From positions 62,001 to 126,000 of the forward strand of contig CALNXQ010000008.1 of assembly GCA_942490535.1 (NCBI GenBank): DNA of 64,000 nucleotides. Reading direction: 5' to 3'. Below the pieces are notes generated by a model. It was not told the origin of the DNA. It saw only the letters and a list, made by a program, of their open reading frames with translations, and made no database searches. This document shows positions 50,627 through 59,788 of this stretch, piece by piece. The stretch comes from JAEINY01 sp942490535 (GTDB lineage: Bacteria; Bacteroidota; Bacteroidia; Bacteroidales; Marinilabiliaceae). Each line of letters starts with the position of its first letter. The stretch's first letter is position 1. Made by a program: the position numbers and the translations under genes.

Positions 50627-52666
50627 TCATTGCTTCCTCAGCCCAATCCGTTCCAAGGGAATGGGTTCAAAGATTATTTGTTCCCTGATCTCCGGACTGG
50701 TGTTCACCGCCTCCATCACCTTCTTCAGATCGCCCTTACCATGGGGCAGGCTGGTTTCCAAATTATCCTGAAAAATAAGTGCTTCAGGCCGGCGCAGCAG
50801 TGTTTGTCCGCAGTTCATAAAGATATTTTGAATGACCGTATTCCGGTTTATCTCCTCGTTCACCCGCACCAGCTCCGGGTAATTAGTGATGTACAGGAAG
50901 CGGTTTTTCTCGAAGAAATCAAGCGATTTACTGTTGTATTTCTTCCAGAAATCCAGACGCCAGACCGTGAATGAGATGCCACTGGTACATTGATAAAAGA
51001 GATTGTTCCAGATCAGGTTTTCCTTACCGCCGTGGATCTGAATGGCACCAAAGTGTCCCCCGGCACAATTTTTAAACACATTGCCATACACCAGGTTGCC
51101 TGAAATGGCATCGTCAAAGCGCATGCCAGCTCTTCCGCAATGGGCATTGATCTCATCCTGCTCATAAGGACCCACATCATAAATGTAATTGTACCGAAAT
51201 ACATTACCCCGGTAGGTGGGGTCACCCCACATGTCGATGGCACCCTGGTCATCGGATTCGGTAACCACCTGAAATAATTCATTGTACTCTACCAGGTGAT
51301 CATTGCCGTTGATGCGCATGGCACTGCTGGGAATATCATGCATTTTACAATGGCTGATATGCGTGCCCACGCCATCCACCCAGATGCCGGGCGTATAGGT
51401 ATGATCAATGCGGGAAAGATGATGAATGTGGCAATTATCAATGCGAAACGCCGCCTTTTCCAGTGTCTCTCTGTTTCCTCCTGTCACCTTAATGGCCCCG
51501 CGGCCCATGTATTTGATGTGGCAGGAAGCGATGGTATTGTGATGGCCCTTAGCGAGGATGATACCATCACCTGCACAGCCATGTATTTCGCACTGGACTA
51601 TATTAATGTGATGGCTATTGACAATGCTGATTCCCTGCCGTGCTCCCATCTGAAAATGTATCCCCTTAAACGTGATCTGTGCTGCATGGTTGATGAAAAG
51701 CAATGGTGTTTCGCAAACAGACAGCTCCATGGCAGCAACTGACACGTCGCCGGGTGGATAGAAATAGATTTTCTTCGATAGATAATCATAGGCCCACTCC
51801 CCGGGCTGATCAATTTCTGAAATCACATTATAGGCTGCAAAAGGTTTGTGGTTACCAAAGTAATAATGGTTGTAGGGCGGCGTCAGCCAGATTGTCTTCC
51901 GGAGGGTGTCAATGTGCGACACCTGCTCATAGGCATCGGCCCATAAATACTTCCAGTAGCCGTGAAGCAGAATGTTGGGCTCCCCCATCCAGGCTGACGG
52001 CTGTGAATCCTCATAAACAATCCCTGTGCGCGCAATCACATCGGATGAATCGGTCACACTATGGGTGAATTCAGAAAACGCCTGATTCGGCCACCGGGAG
52101 AGCGGCATGGGCTGGCCGTTGAAATACAGTTCCCGCAAGCTGCTCGGAATTGGCTTTTCATTTCCCCGGAACCCGGATAATCGCATTTTATTAAATTCGG
52201 TAAGACCTGTTTGGCTGAGATCAATTTCGATAATATGCCGCCCAATAGCAGGATTTTTTTGAAAGAGAAAGTGATCATAGGATAGCTTTTTGTATTGTTT
52301 AAGAGGGATGGCACCGGAAATGACCACTTTGTCGTCTTTATAGTTTTGAAAGATAACAGGCCTTTTTTCAGTTCCCGATTCACCCCCATTCAAAACGATA
52401 CCGTGTTTTAACCGATATACCCCTTCGTGGAAAAACACCCGGATAGTATCCTGGTCAGGATACTGATCTTTCACCCGCCTAAGCAACTGATTGGCCCGAC
52501 TGATGGTCGCCACTGGCCGTTCCAAGGTCCCCTCATTCTTATTATCCCCCCATGGCGAAAGGTGAATAGAAAAATCCTGTCCCTGAAGCGTAAAACTAAG
52601 GCATAGAAATAGAAAAAGAACCAATTGCCCTAATTTGAGGGCTTGCTTGAAATTAATTTGCTTCAT
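50627..52666 (-). CDS. Secreted right-handed beta-helix protein, probable polysaccharide-active enzyme
   Basis: A 679-residue protein with a signal peptide (KLGQLVLFLFLCLSFTLQGQ). DFSIHLSPWGDNKNEGTLER, then PVATISRANQLLRRVKDQ and GGESGTEKRPVIFQNYKDDK are typical of the entry to parallel beta-helix enzymes. Then come helix coils rich in short imperfect repeats (ITFKGIHFQMGARQGISIVN; HNTIASCHIKYMGRGAIKVT). The layout recalls GH141-like glycoside hydrolases, but I cannot fix the family. It is co-directional with and 235 bp from the sulfatase, as in sulfated-polysaccharide loci. Confidence 0.75.
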   Translation of the reverse strand: MKQINFKQALKLGQLVLFLFLCLSFTLQGQDFSIHLSPWGDNKNEGTLERPVATISRANQLLRRVKDQYPDQDTIRVFFHEGVYRLKHGIVLNGGESGTEKRPVIFQNYKDDKVVISGAIPLKQYKKLSYDHFLFQKNPAIGRHIIEIDLSQTGLTEFNKMRLSGFRGNEKPIPSSLRELYFNGQPMPLSRWPNQAFSEFTHSVTDSSDVIARTGIVYEDSQPSAWMGEPNILLHGYWKYLWADAYEQVSHIDTLRKTIWLTPPYNHYYFGNHKPFAAYNVISEIDQPGEWAYDYLSKKIYFYPPGDVSVAAMELSVCETPLLFINHAAQITFKGIHFQMGARQGISIVNSHHINIVQCEIHGCAGDGIILAKGHHNTIASCHIKYMGRGAIKVTGGNRETLEKAAFRIDNCHIHHLSRIDHTYTPGIWVDGVGTHISHCKMHDIPSSAMRINGNDHLVEYNELFQVVTESDDQGAIDMWGDPTYRGNVFRYNYIYDVGPYEQDEINAHCGRAGMRFDDAISGNLVYGNVFKNCAGGHFGAIQIHGGKENLIWNNLFYQCTSGISFTVWRLDFWKKYNSKSLDFFEKNRFLYITNYPELVRVNEEINRNTVIQNIFMNCGQTLLRRPEALIFQDNLETSLPHGKGDLKKVMEAVNTSPEIREQIIFEPIPLERIGLRKQ

Positions 52667-52901
52667 ACGGATTCTGATCTATGCGGTTAAACATTTTATT
52701 CCGGCAGTGAACAGCAATATAGTGTAAAAATCACCCTACAGGTCATAAAGTGCCCGCTGAAATTGAAACAAATAAAGCCTGTAACAAAGGAGGATCTTGA
52801 GTTGGAGTATCCATTTTATTGGTAATTTAATCATCTCTAAACCGATCAAAAACCATCCAATGGCATTACCCACAAAATGTGCAAGCATCCGCCGCTTCGT
52901 A

Positions 52902-54278
52902 TTAATGGCGCGATAATCCCTCATTATCCACTTTTTCTGCAGATACGTTTTGAGTTTCCTTCTCCAGCTGACAATCAAACTGATCGACCAACAGACGCAG
53001 TTTGGCGACTATTTCCGGATGTTTCGAGGCTACATTATTTTTCTCTTGAACATCGGTCTCCAAATCATAAAGTGATGTTGCAAAATCACCGTCCATCCCC
53101 TCATTCCACCCAATGCTTTTAGCAATGTGCAGTTTCCATTTCCCTAAACGAACGGCTTCCGGTTTTCCATTGCGCGCATAAAAAAAGAAGGGGCGCTGTT
53201 CCGGTTCTGTTGTTTGTGGATTCCTAAGCAATTTTCCTATATCCATTCCATCTAATTGCAGTTCGCCTGTAAGGGGCGCACCTGCAATTTTAGCGAAAGT
53301 CGGAAACAGATCCAAGGTACTGACGGGTTCATCACACACGATACCAGCTGGTAGCTCCTCAGGCCAGGCAATGATACCGGGTACCCGTTGTCCGCCCTCC
53401 CAGGTTTCAGCTTTAAGGCCCCGTAAAGGCTTAGCCGATCCCACACGCGGTCCATTGTCGGAGGTAAACACCATAATGGTATTATCATAGATCCCCTCCT
53501 CTTTCAACGATTTCACGATTTCACCCATGCTCCAATCCAGCTCCATAATGACATCGCCATACAATCCTTTTTTACTTTTACCCGCAAAAGTCTCCGACAC
53601 GTAAAGGGGCAGGTGGGGCATGTTGTGAGCCAGGTAGATGAAAAAGGGTTGATCCCCTCTATTTTTAATCTGTTTAATGGTCTCTTCGGTATAGCGTCGG
53701 GTTAAGTATCGCTGATCAGGACCCGATTCAATAAGTTCTGTATTCCGATAAAAAGGCAATGGCGGTGCCTGAAAATTCATATGCTTGTAGAAATGATTAT
53801 CCATGTCATTGGAATAGGGCACCCCATAGAAATAGTCGAATCCTTGATTGTTGGGCATGTGTTTTTCCTGATGCCCCAAATGCCATTTTCCAATACAAGC
53901 AGTCGTGTACCCATTCTCCTTCAACATTTCGGCCATGGTAAACGCTTCGGGCTCCAGACCGTGTTGAGAAAAAGGAAAAACCACCGCCTCATGCAGATTA
54001 ACGCGTTTGGGATATTGACCCGTCAATAATCCGGCCCGGGATGGTGTACACACCGTTGCCGGCGCATAAAAATTAGTAAACCGTATTCCCTCCTTTGCCA
54101 GCTGATCCAGATGTGGTGTTTCAAAACCTTCAGCACCATAACAACCGACATCAGCATAGCCTTGATCATCGGTAAAAAAAACGATAATATTAGGTTTTTG
54201 ATCAGACTGTTTTGAACATGAAACCAACGTAAGAGAGACAACCACCAGGAAGCCCCAAACCAAAAATTTTCTATTCAT
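52902..54278 (-). CDS. Family S1 sulfatase, lipoprotein
   Basis: A 458-residue arylsulfatase-type enzyme. A lipoprotein signal ends LVVVSLTLVSC. Metal-site start KPNIIVFFTDDQGYADVGCY; the formylglycine motif is ATVCTPSRAGLLTGQYPKR (Cys-x-P-S-R, Cys converted to formylglycine); then TACIGKWHLGHQE, and the late metal ligands in IMVFTSDNGPRVGS. All core residues are present. It should remove sulfate from a polysaccharide at the cell surface. First gene of a unit with the beta-helix protein. Confidence 0.92.
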   Translation of the reverse strand: MNRKFLVWGFLVVVSLTLVSCSKQSDQKPNIIVFFTDDQGYADVGCYGAEGFETPHLDQLAKEGIRFTNFYAPATVCTPSRAGLLTGQYPKRVNLHEAVVFPFSQHGLEPEAFTMAEMLKENGYTTACIGKWHLGHQEKHMPNNQGFDYFYGVPYSNDMDNHFYKHMNFQAPPLPFYRNTELIESGPDQRYLTRRYTEETIKQIKNRGDQPFFIYLAHNMPHLPLYVSETFAGKSKKGLYGDVIMELDWSMGEIVKSLKEEGIYDNTIMVFTSDNGPRVGSAKPLRGLKAETWEGGQRVPGIIAWPEELPAGIVCDEPVSTLDLFPTFAKIAGAPLTGELQLDGMDIGKLLRNPQTTEPEQRPFFFYARNGKPEAVRLGKWKLHIAKSIGWNEGMDGDFATSLYDLETDVQEKNNVASKHPEIVAKLRLLVDQFDCQLEKETQNVSAEKVDNEGLSRH

Positions 54279-54339
54279 TTTTATACTTTAGCTAATTAGT
54301 GGTTCTAAGAAAACTAACGAATTAGCAAAAAATGATATG

Positions 54340-54371
54340 AACCTATATCAATTCTATAGCTGATATAGGTT
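54340..54371. repeat. Perfect 11-bp hairpin upstream of the sulfatase
   Basis: Arms aacctatatca (54340-54350) and tgatataggtt (54361-54371), then tgttttt on the plus strand. It may act as a plus-direction terminator or be a relic of the neighbouring transposon. The rest of 54279-54498 shows nothing. Confidence 0.45.
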
Positions 54372-54498
54372 TGTTTTTCTCTTGCTTGTCGATTTTATTG
54401 AAACTAGGATGCTTTTTGCACAATTTTATTAATAATTATATTCATAATAGAGTGGATTGAGCATACCATTCCCATCAAATAATACAAGTCATTATCCC

Positions 54499-55993
54499 CT
54501 AAGCTGCAAATTTATTAGTGTATTCCTCCTTCTTCAATTTGAGTATCTGTCGCCCAATTTTCTTAAGGTTGTATGCACTTACCCCCAGACTTATGTATCT
54601 GTTAAAATGAAGTATTCCCCGGTCAGGACAACGATCAAGTCCTCGGTTTTCCAACTCATTAATATTGGATTCTATGGCACTGTGCTTATTCTTTAACCTT
54701 TTAAAGCCCTGGCTGCTCTCTTCGTCTTTTTCTGTTTTGGTGAGTTTTCCAAGCTTGGGTAAAACGACTTTGGGAACTTCTAGTTGAAGTAGTTCCTTGT
54801 TTTCTTTTGCCCAAAATCCTTTGTCAAAACTCCATGAAGTCACAGTGTGTTTTGCCAGGACTCTGTCTGACAGTGCTATAACAACATCCCTATCCTGTTG
54901 GTCATTTAAAATTTGGTAATCTACAATGAGATCATATTGATCTGTGGTTATTAATAGTTTCTTGCCCAATTCAACATTGGGGCGCGACTTGCCTTTCTTT
55001 ACCCACTCGGTATATGTTTCAAAGACGGAAAACAGCTTTTCTTCATGGGGTATTGTCTCTCCCTTAAGAATTCGCCTATCAACCAGTTGAATATGCTTTT
55101 CCATCAATGGCACAAAATGTTCGATCATTATCACAAGTGATAAGTCTTGCATGTCGTTTACCGGGAAATCAGGGAGGCTTTCATTGAGTTTTTTCAATAA
55201 CGCTCCGGTTTTTGTCAAGTATCTTTTAGCAGCATACACCATCCTGTCCTTTTTATTCTTGCCGCCACTGGCTGATGCTTTTCCCAGTTCACGCATCAGA
55301 CCCTTTATCTCATACCTCCAATTGGCCAGTTTGCGCCACTGCTCAATGGTCTCATATTTTTTTAAAAATACTGATACGGCATCAAGGCATTTCCGGGCAC
55401 AGTCCCAGAGCAGGTTGTAATCTGTTGGGAAATGAACATTGCTTTCTACTACAAAACTATCGGACTTTAAGCGCAATGCTGTTTTTTCTTTTTTTAAACA
55501 CTTCACGGTGGCCAAACTCTAATATTACGGCATTGAGTTCGGTGATCATCTCATCACTAAGCGCAGATACATTGTCGTAGATATTTTGATACTCAAATTC
55601 AATTCGCTCATAGCCAAACTCACGCTCAACGCCCATCAAATAGCGCAAAGCATGGTGGTTATTAGCCAGGTTATGAACCATCTCATAGCTGATATTGAGG
55701 CATAAGCGCAATTGGGCCAACACAAAAACAATCCACAAATCTAAACCTCTTCTACCCGTATTTTTTTTCCCTGAACGGATGTGCTTGTCCAATATGTTAA
55801 ATATTTTCTCATTATACTTCTTATTGCAATAGATTTCTTTCAAAGCTGCCAATAATTCATCTATGGCATTTTTGCTCTTGGGGCTGATCCAGGTTTCTTC
55901 GATGGGCTTTTGCCCAATCGATAATTGTTGTGCGAATCTATTTCTCATTTTTGAACATCTTTTGTCGTTTAAACCAAAATAGGCGAATCTCAA
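54499..55993 (-). pseudogene. Frameshifted transposase (ISNCY/IS1182-like)
   Basis: Two overlapping frames cover one transposase. The first part (55457-55993, 178 aa) has MRFAYFGLNDKRCSKMRNRF and the helical RRGLDLWIVFVLAQLRLCLN. The second part (54499-55515, 338 aa) has ALRLKSDSFVVESNVHFPTD and YNLLWDCARK, the usual catalytic start (S-D-S-x-V-x-E-x-N-V), then TSWSFDKGFWAKENKE and KHSAIESNINELENRGLDRC. The switch is a +1 shift at TTTAAAAAAAG, consistent with one extra A. I see no clean inverted ends. Slippage cannot be excluded. Confidence 0.7.
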
Positions 55994-56313
55994 ACTATCA
56001 ACATCCTGAAATTAAGCATTTTTACACAGAAACATGATTGAGTGGCCGAATAGATTCGAACAAGTTTTCAACAATAGAGACTTGAATAATAGTGAATTAC
56101 ATATTTTCTAAGAGGCACTAATTACTATACTTAAATATCCCAAACGCCGGATACTTCATCAGCTAAAATAAGGAAATCAGTTCGTTCTTTCTATCCATAA
56201 AAACATATGACCCCTTCAATAAAACCTATCCTACCCTTAACTCATGTTTTATGTAATTTCAGTTCGTCTCATTAAAAGGAATCGAAGTCATGCGCAAACT
56301 TTAATAAAAAGGT

Positions 56314-56346
56314 AAAAAAAAGAGACCCTCCAAATGGAAGGCCTCC
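56314..56346 (-). terminator. Terminator of the T9SS surface-protein operon
   Basis: On the minus strand GAGGCCTTCC-ATTT-GGAGGGTCTC forms a 10-bp stem (two G-U pairs), followed by U8. It lies 50 bp past the stop of the OmpA-like gene. 55994-56313 holds no gene that I can support. Confidence 0.8.
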
Positions 56347-56398
56347 GCACTTATATACTAAATTTTCCCCGTTTAGTCTTACGCCGAAACACAATGTA

Positions 56399-58606
56399 CT
56401 ACATTGCAATGATGGTGACTTCAGAACGACGGTTGGCCTGGTGTTCCGCATCGGAACATTGAACACCATCAGCGCATCGGTTTTTCAAACGTGTTTCACC
56501 ATATCCTTTGGCCGTAATACGACTGGATGAAATACCGCGTTCAACCATGTAGTTCACGGCCGATTGTGCCCGCTTTTGTGACAATACCTGATTCGATCTG
56601 GCCGAACCACGTGCATCGGTATGCGATCCCAGCTCAATTTCAATGGTGGGGTTATCATTCAGGAATTGAATCATATCATCCAACTCTACGGCTGCATCTT
56701 CACGGATATCCCATTTACCCAGATCATACAAGATTTGAATTTCAATACTCTTACCCACTTTGACTTCTTCCATTTCCAACTCCATGAACTCATTCAAATT
56801 CACATAACCCGTATCACGTCCCACAGTGGAGAATGCTACCCTTTTGGTAAAGAACTGTTGCTTGGTGAATACCAAATCATAATCTGTTTCGGGCTGCAAT
56901 TTGGTTTTGAAGCTACCTTCAGCATTAGTCACAATACTTGTTTTAGCACCATCCTTGGGTTCAATAGAAAGATTCACTACAGGCACAGGCGTCATGTCAG
57001 GCAATAAATATACAGCTCCATAAATACCATATACCGGACGTGGGATCAATGCCATTTCATGTTCATCTACATTTGCCGTCACATCGATCGCCTCAGAATA
57101 CGGGAAGTAATCCGGTGTATTAACAGCCAAAGTCAGGCTATTGATTGTGTTATCCAGCTCGGTGGCGATCATTCCCTGGTGGTCGGAAACCAGCTCTGCC
57201 ACCACCGCTCCACGCTCGTCCGTCAATGTAACCGGAGTATGGGCAATGATCTGACGGGTGTTCAGATCGATCAGTTTACTCTTCAGATGCTTCTTAAAAG
57301 CAACTGCATTCAAAATCTTAAAACGGTAAATATCATCCTCTCCTTTGCCCCCTTCACGGTTGGATGCAAAATAACCATTCACGCCATCCTGGTTCAGGAA
57401 TAAGCTGAAATCATCTTTCTCCGAGTTGATGGGGTAACCCATGTTACGCACCTCATATCCTGCCCCTTTGGGAGCAGCTACGAAGAGATCCAGTCCTCCC
57501 AGGCCCAGATGTCCGTTGGATGCGAAATAAAAACGGTTCTCGGCATCCACGAACGGAAACATTTCGTCACCTTCGGTATTGATATCCTTACCCAAATTTA
57601 CCGGCTCTGACCACCCCTCATCCTGACGGGTAACATACCAGATATCTGATCCCCCGATGCTCCCTTCACGGTCAGAAGCAAAATAGAGTGTTTGACCATC
57701 GGCCGACAGAAACGCATGACCGGTGGAAAAACCATCCCCATTGAAAGGTACATCCAGGGGTTTGCCCCACAGCCCGTCCAATTGTTTGAAGGCCACCATC
57801 AGCTTGAGATTATTGTAACCGTTCATGCCTTTTTTGCCCAGTAAACTATTGTAGTTATTACGGGTGATGTACAACTCAGAACCATCTGCACTAACACAAA
57901 CCGGACCATCGTGATACATCGATTTAAGAGCGGTGGAATAGAGTTCCGGACTGGAATAATCGGTTCCCTTAATCTTCGCACTGAAAACATTCAGATAAGG
58001 GGTCTCTTTCCAGGCGTATTCGCGACGAATGATGTAATCAATGTCACGGGCTGATGAAAACAGAACACGGTCCTCCACCACAAAAGCGCCAAAATCGGAA
58101 TATTCTGAATTAAAATCTACTTCTTCAATGAGGTAGCGCTCTTCAGATAAAATCTTCTCAATGGTTGGCAGGGAATTATTTTGCTTCACGGCACGGGAAT
58201 CATCCGAATTACTTTGCAGATAGCGGGCCATGTACCGGTCGGCCTCCGCATATTTACCATTGTACTTCAAGGCCTGGGCATAGAAGAAGAGATCGTTTCC
58301 TTTCAATGCTTTTTCGTTGATAGAGGCATATACATTTTCAGCTAATGCAGTCTCGCTCACTTTCAAATAAGCTTGCCCCAACTCCCCTTTCAACGAATCA
58401 GCCAAATAGCCTTTTTCATAAAGGGGGGCATATCGACGGATGGATTTGGCATAGGCCAAATTATCAAATGCCTTACCGGCTTGATTGACCCGGTAACCGG
58501 ATACCAAACTATCCAATTTGTTTTTATACACTTGAGCCTCCATTCCTGTAGCAGAAATCATCAGGCCCAGTGCTAATATGATTGGTTTTATTTTAAACAT
58601 TTTCAC
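56399..58606 (-). CDS. OmpA-family protein with TPR, PD40 and CRD domains (PorE-like)
   Basis: A 735-residue exported protein. Signal peptide KIKPIILALGLMISATGMEA; TPR region about 30-140 (AEADRYMARYLQSNSDD); beta-propeller PD40 repeats about 150-400 (GGSDIWYVTRQDEGWSEPVN; GGLDLFVAAPKGAGYEV); a carboxypeptidase-regulatory-like domain about 430-600; and an OmpA peptidoglycan-binding domain about 620-735 (IEIELGSHTDARGSARSNQV; VNYMVERGISSSRITAKGYG). This domain order matches the T9SS protein PorE and its many paralogues. It is last in an operon with PorP/SprF and the giant surface protein. It probably tethers that system to peptidoglycan. Confidence 0.9.
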   Translation of the reverse strand: MKMFKIKPIILALGLMISATGMEAQVYKNKLDSLVSGYRVNQAGKAFDNLAYAKSIRRYAPLYEKGYLADSLKGELGQAYLKVSETALAENVYASINEKALKGNDLFFYAQALKYNGKYAEADRYMARYLQSNSDDSRAVKQNNSLPTIEKILSEERYLIEEVDFNSEYSDFGAFVVEDRVLFSSARDIDYIIRREYAWKETPYLNVFSAKIKGTDYSSPELYSTALKSMYHDGPVCVSADGSELYITRNNYNSLLGKKGMNGYNNLKLMVAFKQLDGLWGKPLDVPFNGDGFSTGHAFLSADGQTLYFASDREGSIGGSDIWYVTRQDEGWSEPVNLGKDINTEGDEMFPFVDAENRFYFASNGHLGLGGLDLFVAAPKGAGYEVRNMGYPINSEKDDFSLFLNQDGVNGYFASNREGGKGEDDIYRFKILNAVAFKKHLKSKLIDLNTRQIIAHTPVTLTDERGAVVAELVSDHQGMIATELDNTINSLTLAVNTPDYFPYSEAIDVTANVDEHEMALIPRPVYGIYGAVYLLPDMTPVPVVNLSIEPKDGAKTSIVTNAEGSFKTKLQPETDYDLVFTKQQFFTKRVAFSTVGRDTGYVNLNEFMELEMEEVKVGKSIEIQILYDLGKWDIREDAAVELDDMIQFLNDNPTIEIELGSHTDARGSARSNQVLSQKRAQSAVNYMVERGISSSRITAKGYGETRLKNRCADGVQCSDAEHQANRRSEVTIIAM

Positions 58607-58731
58607 AGTTTTCTAATTGTTAAGTAGTAAAACCTGACAAGTTAAATGGATGAAGTAAAAAGGTAAAAGTTTTGAAATTGCTTACTTTTTACTTTTGCCT
58701 TTATACGTTTTACCTGACCCATTTTACTTTA

Positions 58732-59721
58732 CTAGAAATAACGGGGCGATTTCACTTTCTTCTTCAGAAAGCCATCAAAATCGTAGCTGATCATTATTTC
58801 GTGTGTGCCATTATTAATACTATTTAAATTCGATGTGGTATAGTCATAGGAATACCCCACCATCAGTTGTTTATTAATTTGCACATTACCGATAAAGGCC
58901 ACAGCATCACCAATGCGGTAAGAAGCACCTACCCAAAAAGTATTACGATAGATCAGCTGAGCAGCGATATCGGTTGACGGTGGAGCACCCTGCACGATCT
59001 TATTCATGAAAGAAGGTTTCAACATGAGCTCGTTATTCAGATCGAATACATAGCCTGCCATCAGGATGTAGTGGCGTTTCAGTTCACTCCAGGTAGAAGC
59101 TGTAGACTGCTGCTCATCCAGATCGGTTTGTATTAATTTGGGAATGGAAAAACCGGCATACCACTTGTTGGTATACAAGTACAAGCCGGCACCGGCATTG
59201 GGCTGCATCTTTTTTTCAAGATCCTGCGCGTAGGATGGATCACTTTGACCAGTGTTGACATCCGTTAACCCGGCATAATAGTTATATACCCCCCCTTTGA
59301 TACCCATTGACAGGGTCATCTTTTGGGTTAATTGCACGCGATAGGCGTAATTGAAGTTGATGTAATAGTTTCGAACAGGACCAATTTCATCGGCCACCAC
59401 AGACAAACCCACCCCCATTTTATAATTACTAATGGGTGTATGCATGGAAAATGTATGCGTCTTGGGTGCTCCTTCAAATCCTGTCCACTGATTACGCGAC
59501 AATAACAAGAGGTTCATGGCATCGCGTGTACCCGCATAAGCCGGATTGACGGACACCGTATTGAACATGTATTGCGTGTACTGATGTTCTTGCTGCGCAT
59601 TGGCCTGATTCGAAACGATAAACAGTCCAATGAAAGCTGCTGCCATAGCTACACCAGCTCTTCTGTTTAGTATACCAGCAAAAGCATGGATGGTAGTAAT
59701 TGTATAATTGTATAGTCTCAT
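58732..59721 (-). CDS. PorP/SprF-family T9SS outer-membrane protein
   Basis: A 329-residue protein with an N-terminal signal (an extended start; the hydrophobic stretch is VAMAAAFIGLFIVSNQANAQ). QEHQYTQYMFNTVSVNPAYA and then GTRDAMNLLLLSRNQWTGFE are the diagnostic PorP/SprF start, followed by a beta-barrel (MGVGLSVVADEIGPVRNYYI; YAGFSIPKLIQTD). SprF-type proteins act with one partner adhesin in secretion and surface attachment. It lies 67 bp past the giant type-B protein and 125 bp before the OmpA-like gene, so the three work together. Confidence 0.93.
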   Translation of the reverse strand: MRLYNYTITTIHAFAGILNRRAGVAMAAAFIGLFIVSNQANAQQEHQYTQYMFNTVSVNPAYAGTRDAMNLLLLSRNQWTGFEGAPKTHTFSMHTPISNYKMGVGLSVVADEIGPVRNYYINFNYAYRVQLTQKMTLSMGIKGGVYNYYAGLTDVNTGQSDPSYAQDLEKKMQPNAGAGLYLYTNKWYAGFSIPKLIQTDLDEQQSTASTWSELKRHYILMAGYVFDLNNELMLKPSFMNKIVQGAPPSTDIAAQLIYRNTFWVGASYRIGDAVAFIGNVQINKQLMVGYSYDYTTSNLNSINNGTHEIMISYDFDGFLKKKVKSPRYF

Positions 59722-59788
59722 TTTTTCTATTCTTTAGATTAGATCCTCAGGTGATCCGGTGTGAATCACCTGAGGCCTTTTCTATGCT

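Noticed and set aside
52736..52978. An 80-codon minus-strand ORF across the end of the sulfatase gene
   Set aside because: It overlaps the sulfatase C-terminus in another frame and continues into sequence without protein-like features.
54499..55993. Programmed frameshift in the ISNCY/IS1182-like transposase
   Set aside because: The change needed is +1 at a run of seven A, best explained by one inserted base. No -1 slippery signal fits, so I call it a pseudogene.
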